Below, piece after piece: positions 42,063 to 50,002 of a stretch of 64,000 nucleotides of DNA. The position numbers were made by a program, and so were the translations under genes. Below the pieces are notes generated by a model that had not been told where the DNA came from, made no database searches, and was given only the letters and a program-made list of their open reading frames with translations. The stretch comes from Chitinophagaceae bacterium (lineage in GTDB: Bacteria > Bacteroidota > Bacteroidia > Chitinophagales > Chitinophagaceae), in the NCBI GenBank assembly GCA_023957155.1, contig JAMLHK010000006.1, positions 62,001 to 126,000 on the forward strand. Direction: 5' to 3'. Each line of letters starts with the position of its first letter. Within the stretch, counting starts at the first letter, position 1.

Positions 42063-42237
42063 CAAGCCAATGAGTGCCCCCGCAATGCGGGGCATTTTTG
42101 TTTGGGAACGGCGCCAGGCTTGCCTGGGCGATGCAGACAAACAAAAATGATAGAGAGCGAAGCGAACGGGTCACTCATTGGCTTAAGCCCGCCCGCCGCA
42201 GGCAAAGGGGATCATAAAATAATCCCTGTCTCTCCGC
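42047..42237 (+). repeat. Duplicated tRNA-Ser 3' end flanking a nested inverted-repeat element
   Basis: AATCCCTCTCTCTCCGC (42047-42063, tRNA 3' end) recurs as AATCCCTGTCTCTCCGC (42221-42237) with one mismatch. Between them lie a perfect 13-bp inverted repeat (42064-42076 with 42172-42184), a perfect 12-bp pair (CATTTTTGTTTG at 42093-42104 with 42138-42149) and an inner stem GCCAGGC/GCCTGGC-like (42112-42130). The layout looks like a minimal tRNA-associated insertion or a dispersed structured repeat. Confidence 0.6.
42078..42104 (+). terminator. Terminator of tRNA-Ser
   Basis: CCCCGC-AAT-GCGGGG hairpin followed by CATTTTTGTTT, 15 bp after the tRNA. Confidence 0.65.
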
Positions 42238-42444
42238 TTTCACCAGCCGGAGCTTTAGCAAAGGCTTTCTTTCTTTTTTTTAATATAGCATTCTTTCCTC
42301 GTTCGGCTGGTTTCAGCGGACGAAGTCCGCTCGGGCTGCTACAAAGTATGGCGGGCTTTTTTATACAATAACTTCACCTTGCCGGTCGGATTGGCTGACG
42401 GTAAAATGAACTTCCTGACCGGTATTGACCGCGAAGATTTTTAT
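42238..42444. other. Non-coding spacer with hairpins between the tRNA-Ser element and prfB
   Basis: No credible gene. It contains CCAGCCG (42243-42249) paired with CGGCTGG (42304-42310) and a perfect hairpin AGCGGAC-GAA-GTCCGCT (42315-42331). A longer reading on the plus strand crosses the tRNA and these palindromes and is not believed to be coding. Confidence 0.5.
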
Positions 42445-43549
42445 TTAAGACTGAGAATTACTTTCAGCTTCTTTTTCCATCATCAGATAGGCTTTAACAA
42501 AACCATCCAGCTCACCATCCATTACAGGTTGAACGTTGCCTACTTCGTAATCAGTACGATGATCTTTGATCATCTTATAAGGATGGAATACATACGAGCG
42601 TATCTGGCTGCCCCATTCAATTTTCTTCTTATTAGCGTTGGAAGCGTTTTTGAGCTCTTCCCGTCTACGTATTTCTTCTTCGTATAAACGACTTTTCAGC
42701 ATTTTTAACGCCTTTTCCCTGTTCTCTCCCTGGGTACGGCTCTGCTGGCATTCTACAATGATGCCGGAAGGAATATGCTTTAACCGGACTGCCGTTTCTA
42801 CCTTGTTTACATTTTGACCTCCCTTACCGCCACTACGGTAAAACTCCCATTCTAAATCTGACGGACTTATCGCAATGTCAATGGAATCATCTACCAGGGG
42901 ATATACAAATACAGAGGCGAAAGAAGTGTGCCGCCGGGCATTACTGTCAAAAGGTGAAATACGTACCAGCCGGTGAACGCCGCTTTCTGATTTAAGAAAT
43001 CCGTAGGCAAAGGGACCGTCAAACTGTAGTGTGGCAGATTTTATACCTGCTCCATCGCCTTCCTGCCAGTCCAGTTCACTTACGCTCCATTCCTGCTTTT
43101 CGCCGTACATGCGATACATACGGGCAAGCATTTCTGCCCAGTCCTGGCTTTCCGTACCACCCGCGCCGCTATTGATCTGTAAAACGGCAGGTAATTCGTC
43201 TTCGGGCTGGTTAAGAGTGCTTTTAAATTCAGCTTCTTCAATACGGTCCTGTGCATATTGATAAGCCGCTTTTACTTCTTCTTCCGTTCCTTCTCCTTCT
43301 TTCCAGAATTCAAACAATACGGCAAAATCTTCCACTGCCGTATGAACATCTTCATACAACTTCACCCAATATTCATTGAGCTTGATGTCCTTGAGAATTT
43401 GTGTAGCCCGGGCATTATCATCCCAGAAACCGGGAGAAAGAGTGAGCTGCTTATCATTTGCTATCTTGTCGTGCCTGTTGGCAACGTCAAAGAAACCTCC
43501 CCAATCCCAACAGCCGGGACCTCATATCTTTTATGTGCTCTTGTGTCAT
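42445..43549 (-). CDS. prfB: Peptide chain release factor 2, with programmed +1 frameshift
   Basis: RF2 ends translation at UGA and UAA. The zero-frame start is ATG 43549 ([20 protein letters not shown]), which reaches TGA at 43489..43487. The rest continues in the +1 frame from GAC 43488, giving a product of 367 residues. The site reads GGGGAGG, TTT, CTT-TGA-C, the classical autoregulatory element: a Shine-Dalgarno-like sequence before a CTT slippery codon and a poorly terminated UGA. The body contains the peptide anticodon SPF ([14 protein letters not shown]) and the catalytic GGQ ([18 protein letters not shown]). The interruption is regulatory, not a pseudogene. Confidence 0.96.
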
Positions 43550-43671
43550 ATCCTGCAAAAGTAAGGGTTATTTGAGATTTGGTCTATCCCGGTGAAATTA
43601 AAATTTGAGGTATGCTGCATACCCTGTTTCATGCTGACGGAAACTTGCAACTGAGCGTGGACGGTTAACCG

Positions 43672-45693
43672 TTAGTTTACGAAATTCCAGAAAATTCCCA
43701 CCTTAAACAACAAACCCGGGTAAGGATATAATGGCGCCGCCATATTATGATTGGTAAAAGAAAAGTGGTTGAGATCGAGGGTATTCAGGTTTTCCAATCG
43801 TACAAAGCCGCTAAAGCTCCTGATCCGGAAATTTACAAAGGCGGCAATATCAGGAAGATTAGCTATGCGGATGCTGTCCTGAGGAAAGAACTGTCCCGTG
43901 ATGGGAGAATAGTTGTCGGCTGTATATGCCGTGTAGTACCGGGAATCTAAGCCTAAGGCAATGTTCAGGTTTTTAAAGAACTCGCCCTGGAAAACGATGC
44001 GGTTTCGCATATAAAGCAGCGGGATATTAACCGGTGTATTGCCTGCTGTTTTTTGAAGGACCACATCGGCATACCAGTGCCAGTATTTGCTTAACCTGAA
44101 ATCTTTGCTGCCGTTAATTTGCAGCACATTAAACGGAGAAGCCTGCTGTTCCGCTTCATAAAAGTTTTTATAATAGGTATAGTTACCAATAAGATAGTAA
44201 TGACCACCCAGTTGTAACTGTAAAGCAGGTACGGTAATGGTGCCGAACAGGTGGGTAATATTTTCTTTGTTTGTGCCGCCTTCCGGTGCTTTTACCGGGA
44301 ATCCGCTGTTATTCCGGAGCAGGTAAGAGGGTGTTCGGTTTGCATTTTCAAAGCCTACCTGCAGTGATCCTAATTTTTTGCTGAGGAGCCTTTGCAGGCT
44401 TATATAAGCCCGGTAATCGCCCGCGTTAAAGCCTGCGGTATACAGGTGGGCGTAGGCTTCCATGTCCCATTTTTTATTACGGGTCCGGTTTCGGTACTCA
44501 CCATGAAGAAAAATATTATACAGGTTGTCCCGGGAAGAATCCGGTCTTTTCAGAGACAGGTTTTGTATGCTGGCGCCTACTTTCAAAAACTGCTGCTGAT
44601 TTTTGATGTCGGGAAACTGGTAGACCGAGATATCATTAACAAGCTCTTTCCAGATATTATTATAAAAAAGCGTATCCCCGTGATCAAATAGAATGTCATA
44701 ATTCTTTTTATAGAAAATACTATCCGGGGCAATATCCTGGAAAAGAAATTTGTGGGTGTTATACTGGATGGTATGCTCTGTTCTGAAACGGGGATAAAAA
44801 AAAGGGATTACCGTAGAGTCGGTCACCAGCGAGTCTTTTTTACCAAAATCATATTGTTGCCTGACCAGCAGTAATCGTTGATTGTATTTGTTACCGGTTT
44901 TTAATTGCGTATTAAAAGGATCCCGGCTGTAGGTAGCTCCGCTTGCCGTATTGATCGGCACATTGAAGCGATCTTTATAAGCTCCTGATTTATTTACCAG
45001 GAAACTGTCATTGGCGATACCGCCATTCTCGGCAGATTGAAGGGCATTGGTTAATCCTATAAAATACAGGCCATATCTTTTGTTGGGTGACTGGTAATAC
45101 GTATTGAACCTCAGGTTGGAATGGTTGGCATTCTGGCTTCTGAAAAGCCCGGGGGAATTGATCAGCCTGAACTGAAAAGCAAAATTCCAGTTGGGTTTGA
45201 TATTTTGTGTATGTAAGACATGGATGAACTGCTCTGCACCGCTACCGATCAGGTAATTTAATTCGGTAAAAGGTCGGGTGGTATTGTAGAACCGGGTTTG
45301 TTCAATATTAAACGCGTAGGCATCGAATGCATGAAAGCCCGGATCCCATCCTGGTGTTGTGGACGGACGAAACAGGAGAGAAGAGGTGGCAGTACCGTTA
45401 TTGCCTAACCACAGGTATTCCGGCTTTAAGGGAACCTTAATGAAAAAATCAATCAAAGAAGAATCGAAAGTATAGGAACGTACCGAGTCAATATATTTAA
45501 AACGTATGCTTACAGAATCCGTAAAAGGGTCACGGTGTTCAAATTTGATAGAATCACTCCCTCCCGACCCGGTTCTTGCTCCCCTGCCCATGTTACCCAG
45601 ATTACCCAACCGCCCCGGAAGCCGCTGTGATAAGACGGGTAAGGCAGAACAGGTTAATATGAGTAGCAGTAAGTATGTAAATATTTCCTTCAA
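43672..45693 (-). CDS. Putative outer-membrane porin, Porin_10 family
   Basis: A 673-residue exported protein: signal peptide ending LPVLSQ, a Gly/Arg-rich linker (LGNLGNMGRGARTGSGGS), then a long series of alternating amphipathic strands ending with an aromatic-rich C-terminal strand (GLLFKVGIFWNFVN), as expected for an outer-membrane beta barrel. I recognise the Bacteroidota putative-porin family (PF14121 type). Substrate unknown. No ATG is available before the signal peptide; TTG 45693 (or CTG three codons upstream) must serve as start. Between prfB and purine nucleoside phosphorylase. Confidence 0.8.
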   Translation of the reverse strand: MKEIFTYLLLLILTCSALPVLSQRLPGRLGNLGNMGRGARTGSGGSDSIKFEHRDPFTDSVSIRFKYIDSVRSYTFDSSLIDFFIKVPLKPEYLWLGNNGTATSSLLFRPSTTPGWDPGFHAFDAYAFNIEQTRFYNTTRPFTELNYLIGSGAEQFIHVLHTQNIKPNWNFAFQFRLINSPGLFRSQNANHSNLRFNTYYQSPNKRYGLYFIGLTNALQSAENGGIANDSFLVNKSGAYKDRFNVPINTASGATYSRDPFNTQLKTGNKYNQRLLLVRQQYDFGKKDSLVTDSTVIPFFYPRFRTEHTIQYNTHKFLFQDIAPDSIFYKKNYDILFDHGDTLFYNNIWKELVNDISVYQFPDIKNQQQFLKVGASIQNLSLKRPDSSRDNLYNIFLHGEYRNRTRNKKWDMEAYAHLYTAGFNAGDYRAYISLQRLLSKKLGSLQVGFENANRTPSYLLRNNSGFPVKAPEGGTNKENITHLFGTITVPALQLQLGGHYYLIGNYTYYKNFYEAEQQASPFNVLQINGSKDFRLSKYWHWYADVVLQKTAGNTPVNIPLLYMRNRIVFQGEFFKNLNIALGLDSRYYTAYTADNYSPITGQFFPQDSIRIANLPDIAAFVNFRIRSFSGFVRLENLNTLDLNHFSFTNHNMAAPLYPYPGLLFKVGIFWNFVN

Positions 45694-45766
45694 TGCTGTC
45701 AGCTTTATTCACTTTACGGCGAAAATACCTGAAATCGGTTCATATCTGTTTAAAAAAATGATTAAA

Positions 45767-46588
45767 TCAAATAGCTTTAACTAAGCCTTTGAATAAAGCA
45801 GTGATCTCAGGTGCCGCTTTACCGGCAGCCTGCAGTACCTCTTCATGGGTGATCAGGTTATTTTCTGCGCGAATGCCCAGATCGGTAATAACACTTATGC
45901 CAAATACCTGCATGCCGGCATGTATGGCCACGATCACTTCCTGTATCGTGCTCATCCCCACGGCATCTCCTCCCAGTATACGGATCATTTTGTATTCTGC
46001 CCGGGTCTCAAAACTGGGGCCCGTTACGCCAAAATATACACCTTCTTTTACCGGGATATTTAATTCACCGGCAATCGTTTTTCCTTTACCGATAAGTTCT
46101 TTTGAATAGGGTTCGCTCATATCGGGAAATCGTGTGCCAAAAGCATCTTCGTTCTTGCCGATCAAAGGATTTACGGTTGCCAGGCTGATATGGTCTGTAA
46201 TGATCATCAGGTCGCCTACATTAAATGATGGATTTACTCCGCCTGCTGCATTGCTGATGAGCAGGGTATGGACTCCAAGCAGCTTCATCACCCGGATGGG
46301 GAAAGCCACTTCACCCGCAGCATATCCTTCATAAAAGTGCAGCCGCCCGGCCATAACCACGATGTTTTTTGTACCTATCCGGCCAAAAATCAGTTTGCCG
46401 GAATGTCCCTTAACCGTGGAAACAGGAAAATGGGGGATGTGGGTATAAGGTATGGTTTTCTCCTCCTCGATCTCTGCTATAAAATTACTTAACCCGCTGC
46501 CCAGTACGATCCCGATTTCGGGAGATGTATTGCAGCAGCTTTTGATATAGGAAACGGCTTCCCTTATCTTTTCAGGTATTGTAGTCAT
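45767..46588 (-). CDS. Purine-nucleoside phosphorylase, trimeric class I
   Basis: A 273-residue enzyme splitting inosine or guanosine with phosphate into base and ribose-1-phosphate. Motifs: IVLGSGLSNFIAEIEE, phosphate-site VKGHSGKLIFG, ISNAAGGVNPSF, FGVTGPSFETRAEYKM, and the base-site GMSTIQEVIVA. Length fits the PunA/XapA type. ATG 46588. A probable SRP RNA gene lies upstream on the same strand, followed by this gene after about 60 bp. Confidence 0.92.
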   Translation of the reverse strand: MTTIPEKIREAVSYIKSCCNTSPEIGIVLGSGLSNFIAEIEEEKTIPYTHIPHFPVSTVKGHSGKLIFGRIGTKNIVVMAGRLHFYEGYAAGEVAFPIRVMKLLGVHTLLISNAAGGVNPSFNVGDLMIITDHISLATVNPLIGKNEDAFGTRFPDMSEPYSKELIGKGKTIAGELNIPVKEGVYFGVTGPSFETRAEYKMIRILGGDAVGMSTIQEVIVAIHAGMQVFGISVITDLGIRAENNLITHEEVLQAAGKAAPEITALFKGLVKAI

Positions 46589-46651
46589 CGGGGATGTTTT
46601 ACGGCGGCAAAGATAAGGAGGGAAGAAGGGAAAAGAACGTGCCGGTTAGCT

Positions 46652-46755
46652 GTTGCTCCGGGTACTTCAATCGTTAGGGTCTGCATCCGGTCCCCACCTG
46701 ATTAACCCATAATGAACTATGTTCTTTCAATAGCAGGGGTAGCGGTTATAGCAAC
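46652..46755 (-). ncRNA. ffs: Probable signal recognition particle RNA, small bacterial type
   Basis: On the minus strand a 104-nt segment begins GTTGCT and ends AGCAAC, which pair as an outer stem. In its 3' half is CAGGTGGGGACCGGATGCAG (46700..46681), resembling the SRP domain IV signature CAGG-loop-GGAAGCAG, flanked by GGGTTA and TAAC that can pair. A TATTTGC element just upstream, immediately after a terminator, would start transcription at about 46756. Size and placement fit 4.5S-like RNA, but the tetraloop is not canonical and no covariance search was run. Confidence 0.45.
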
Positions 46756-46760
46756 TGCAA

Positions 46761-46827
46761 ATAAAAAAACCATTAAGCGTAAGTAATAAGGATGTTTTTA
46801 CCCTATTGCCTTTTAATCTTAATGGTT
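46761..46827 (-). terminator. Terminator after the DUF2911 gene
   Basis: On the minus strand AACCATTAAG (46827..46818) pairs perfectly with CTTAATGGTT (46777..46768), with a roughly 40-nt loop, followed by a run of T (46769..46763). The long loop makes efficiency uncertain. Confidence 0.5.
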
Positions 46828-46866
46828 CCTGTTCTGCGATTGCGGGTATGGCAGCCGAATGTTAAA

Positions 46867-47700
46867 TTAATTCAGCGAGGCCAGTAATTTTTTATTTAAC
46901 GCTATATAGTCGTCACTTTTTGCAGCAGCAGCCAGGTCTCTGGAAGTATTAGCCGCTGCAACAGCTTCTTTCTTTTTGCCCAGTTTTACCAGGCACTGGG
47001 CCTTCTGATACCAGATCCAGAAAGCCTTAGGATCTTTTTCCGTTGCTTTATTGAACCAGCCAAGCGCTTTATTCAGGTCTTTACCGTTTTCTAAGTAAAA
47101 AGAGGCTGCAGCGAAATACGGAAAATCCTCCTTTCCTTCCAGATTGTTGATCTGTGCGTTTACCTTAGCGTTCACATCCGTTGTTATCGGAATAATAACC
47201 GCAGTTCTGTCCCAACCGATAACCAGATTCATTGAAGATGCCAGAACATGATCAAATGTGATTAAAAAAGATTCTAAGGGGAAGGGAATATCCGTAGGGC
47301 TGATTTTTATACGAACTACATCCTGGTCTTCCTTATAAGCGGCAGGGCTGGTTACGTTTAATTGTTTAGTTAAGATCACGGTCCATTCGTGTGCATTGGG
47401 GATGGTGAGCAATCCGTATTTTCCGGCAGGGACTTTTTTTCCTCCGAAAGTAACGTCATCGCCAAAAGTAATGGTAGTAGCTGCATTTGCACCTGTACGC
47501 CATACTTTTCCATAAGGTACGAGATCACCAAAGATCGTTCTGCCTTTTATCGCTGGTCTGGAATAGGACAGCTCAACGGAAGATAAGCCAAACTCCTGTT
47601 TTACCGTTTGCAATGGCGAAGCGGCCGGTGTCTTTAATTGTTGTGCTTCCGCAAAACAAATTATCGTAGAAAAAGCGGCAAATAAAAAAATCTTTTTCAT
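46867..47700 (-). CDS. DUF2911 domain exported protein with TPR-like tail
   Basis: A 277-residue protein. Signal peptide MKKIFLFAAFSTIICFAEAQ; a DUF2911 domain (about 25-180) with SPRQTV-like SPLQTVKQEFG, YSRPAIKGRTIFG, LVPYGKVWRTGANAATTI and KVPAGKYGLLTIPN; then a C-terminal helical TPR-like pair (GKDLNKALGWFNKATEKDPKAFWIWYQKAQ). Periplasmic, function unknown, very common in Bacteroidota. ATG 47700 chosen because the signal peptide begins there; a longer in-frame reading to 47865 would precede it with 55 unlikely residues. Confidence 0.85.
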   Translation of the reverse strand: MKKIFLFAAFSTIICFAEAQQLKTPAASPLQTVKQEFGLSSVELSYSRPAIKGRTIFGDLVPYGKVWRTGANAATTITFGDDVTFGGKKVPAGKYGLLTIPNAHEWTVILTKQLNVTSPAAYKEDQDVVRIKISPTDIPFPLESFLITFDHVLASSMNLVIGWDRTAVIIPITTDVNAKVNAQINNLEGKEDFPYFAAASFYLENGKDLNKALGWFNKATEKDPKAFWIWYQKAQCLVKLGKKKEAVAAANTSRDLAAAAKSDDYIALNKKLLASLN

Positions 47701-47897
47701 CAGTTGTCGTTTTTTGTTGATTAATAAGCGCAATAATAATTTTTGCACAAACCTCTGCCTGATCCGAAGCCGGTACATGAGGTTTATTGTGGCGAAGATA
47801 ATATTTACCACGATGTAATTCAAGACGAAAAGAAATTTGAAGCGGATTATATGCCGATTTAACAATCTGACCCGTTTGTCCGGCTCCGGGTTTATGT

Positions 47898-49214
47898 TTA
47901 GAACTGGATAGTGAGTGATACCTGTGCGGCATCAGCATCATCAGACAGCTTCCAGGACGGCCCCTCTTTTACGAGCCGGATGGCTTCTTTGTTACACTGC
48001 GGGCAGGTTGAGTGGGTGACCTTAAAATCAGAGAGGCGTCCGTACCGGTCAACCGAAAACGTCAGATCAACAAATCCCCGGTTATTAGATAACCCCCGGT
48101 CCGGGATACGAATATTGTTTGCCAGGTAAATATCATAGTTGCTCCACCCGTCTGCCGGTATGGCTTCAGCAGGTTCATCTTTACTATCGTCTTTTGCCCG
48201 TTTTTTTGCCCCGGTCATTGCATAGCCCGATATGGCTAAATCCGCATTTTCCCTGCCATCGGGTTGTAGTGTAATATGGTTAACGGGAACTGTGGCATAT
48301 AGTGTTGTTTGTTGAGGCCGGAAGCCCACAGACCTGATATCCGCTGACAGGGAGGTATCCCCGCTGATCAATTTAAAATTACCGTTTGCATCACTATACG
48401 TGTTATATGGGGTGTTATCAATACGGATATTTACAAAAGGCAGGGGTTGGTTATTGTTATCCGTTATTTTACCGGTTATTATTTTGGAAGATATATGATC
48501 TTTTGCATCAGACTGTACCGCGGAGACTGGTTTTTCACGGAGTTCCCGTGCTGCTCTTGATACCCTGTCGTTTTCTTCCGGTATAGCAGCTTTTCGTGTT
48601 TCTGCTGAGTTTATTTCATTTTCCTGGAAAGCAGACGGGGATATTTTTTCTTTCTTCACGTAGCTTTCGGCTCCGGGTGAAGCGGGTTTTGGAGAAAGGG
48701 GTAAAGCTGAAGGCAGCCTGCCGGGAGCCGGGTTTGTGTGGGTTGTGTTGCCTTCTTCCGTTATCTTGTTTTCCGGTATGCCGGTATTTGTCGTGTCGGC
48801 AGTTGCCGCTGCCGGATCAGCCGGGGTTTGTTTTTCCTGTAATGGTTCAATAGTAAGCTCATGCTTATCCTGCTTTGCTATTTTATTTTCAGCGGGTGTA
48901 AGCCAGTACCATGTAACCGCTGCGCCTGATATAATAAGAAATGCTGCTGCGGCGCTCCACGCTATTTTTATACTTCGCAAAAGCGTGCCTTTGCCTTTCG
49001 CCTTTTTCTGTATTCTTTTTTCAAGCTCCTCTATATCGGCTAAACGGGTGGATGAAGGATGTTGGAGATATCCTTCTATTGCTTCAGCAAGGAATGGATC
49101 TTCCAGCGCGGCTTTTTCTAATGCATACCTTTCCTGTGCCGACATCTGACGATCCAGGTAGCGTTGGATATCCGCAACGGAATAAGTTTTGTTATGTTTA
49201 TCTTTTTCGGGCAT
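47898..49214 (-). CDS. Anti-sigma-like membrane protein with carboxypeptidase-like and TonB C-terminal domains
   Basis: A 438-residue protein built from three parts. The N-terminal 80 residues (YSVADIQRYLDRQMSAQERYALEK) resemble anti-sigma N-termini; one membrane helix lies at about 86-106 (IAWSAAAAFLIISGAAVTWYW); a Pro/Ala/Thr-rich periplasmic linker follows. A carboxypeptidase-regulatory-like beta domain (ITGKITDNNNQPLPFVNIRI) comes next, then a TonB-type C-terminal domain (DLTFSVDRYGRLSDFKVTHS to VSLTIQF). It lies 77 bp after an ECF sigma gene, so it probably holds that sigma factor and senses a signal through its periplasmic domains. ATG 49214. No zinc motif seen. Confidence 0.72.
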   Translation of the reverse strand: MPEKDKHNKTYSVADIQRYLDRQMSAQERYALEKAALEDPFLAEAIEGYLQHPSSTRLADIEELEKRIQKKAKGKGTLLRSIKIAWSAAAAFLIISGAAVTWYWLTPAENKIAKQDKHELTIEPLQEKQTPADPAAATADTTNTGIPENKITEEGNTTHTNPAPGRLPSALPLSPKPASPGAESYVKKEKISPSAFQENEINSAETRKAAIPEENDRVSRAARELREKPVSAVQSDAKDHISSKIITGKITDNNNQPLPFVNIRIDNTPYNTYSDANGNFKLISGDTSLSADIRSVGFRPQQTTLYATVPVNHITLQPDGRENADLAISGYAMTGAKKRAKDDSKDEPAEAIPADGWSNYDIYLANNIRIPDRGLSNNRGFVDLTFSVDRYGRLSDFKVTHSTCPQCNKEAIRLVKEGPSWKLSDDADAAQVSLTIQF

Positions 49215-49291
49215 TGATTATTTGGTCAGTAATGAGTATATGCGATTTAATATTTCTTTCTGATATACCCGGCGCTGCATTTCTATATTCT

Positions 49292-49855
49292 TCATTCTTC
49301 CATACAATTTTTCAGATTTCTCCTTCCGTTTTGAATATAGCTTCTCACCTTATTCCATTCATACCCGGTAATTTCAGCAATTTCATCATAACATTTTTGT
49401 TGAAGATAAAAAAGCATTACGGTTTGTTTTTGTTCATCCGATAGATTTTCTATACATTTTTCCAGCTTAATGTATTGCTCTTCTTTTTCCAGTACGCCAT
49501 TAAGATGCACGGTTTCTTCCAAATGCATATAATCTGCGTTGAATTCAACGGTTTTGAGGTTTTTAGGGGTACGTAGCTGCATCAGGCAGTAATTACGGGT
49601 AAGCGTATGTAACCAGCTTTTGAAATTACTTACCTCATGCAGCTTCAATTTTTCTACCAGTTCTTCAAAAATACCAATCACGGCATCCTTACTGCGTTCG
49701 TTGTCCCTGAAATATTTAAGGCATACCCCGTACACGAGTTCCATATAGCGTTGGTACAGGTCTGCGAGCGCCTGCATATCTCCCGTTTGTTTATATAGCG
49801 CCAGCAGTTCGGGATCCGTATTGCCGGTGGTTGATATGTGTTTAATAAAGCTCAA
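49292..49855 (-). CDS. ECF-type RNA polymerase sigma-70 factor, second copy
   Basis: A 187-residue ECF factor similar to that at 6984-7562: YGVCLKYFRDNERSKDAVIG and SWLHTLTRNYCLMQLR in region 2, and CYDEIAEITGYEWNKVRSYI in region 4. No ATG is near the N-terminus; TTG 49855 fits best because an in-frame TGA lies close upstream. Followed by its probable anti-sigma gene, and divergent from a VWA-domain gene across a 147-bp promoter region. The regulon may include that divergent gene. Confidence 0.87.
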   Translation of the reverse strand: MSFIKHISTTGNTDPELLALYKQTGDMQALADLYQRYMELVYGVCLKYFRDNERSKDAVIGIFEELVEKLKLHEVSNFKSWLHTLTRNYCLMQLRTPKNLKTVEFNADYMHLEETVHLNGVLEKEEQYIKLEKCIENLSDEQKQTVMLFYLQQKCYDEIAEITGYEWNKVRSYIQNGRRNLKNCMEE

Positions 49856-50002
49856 ACAGCAAAAAAGTGTTATTCAAAGATAAAAGATAATAGAAAGTGA
49901 TATAACGGTTTATACCCCTTCTTTCCCTAAATATTTCCGGGGCTTATGTAATCCTGCGCAACAGGGCATCCATCCTACATCCTGAATCTTAAAACTATTT
50001 TT

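Noticed and set aside
42021-42371. 116-residue plus-strand open frame
   Set aside because: It runs through the tRNA-Ser gene, its terminator and several perfect palindromes; composition is that of structured DNA.
43487-43489. In-frame TGA making prfB look like a pseudogene
   Set aside because: The stop lies in the exact CTT-TGA-C context with an upstream AGG-rich sequence known from RF2 autoregulation, and the rest of the gene is intact.
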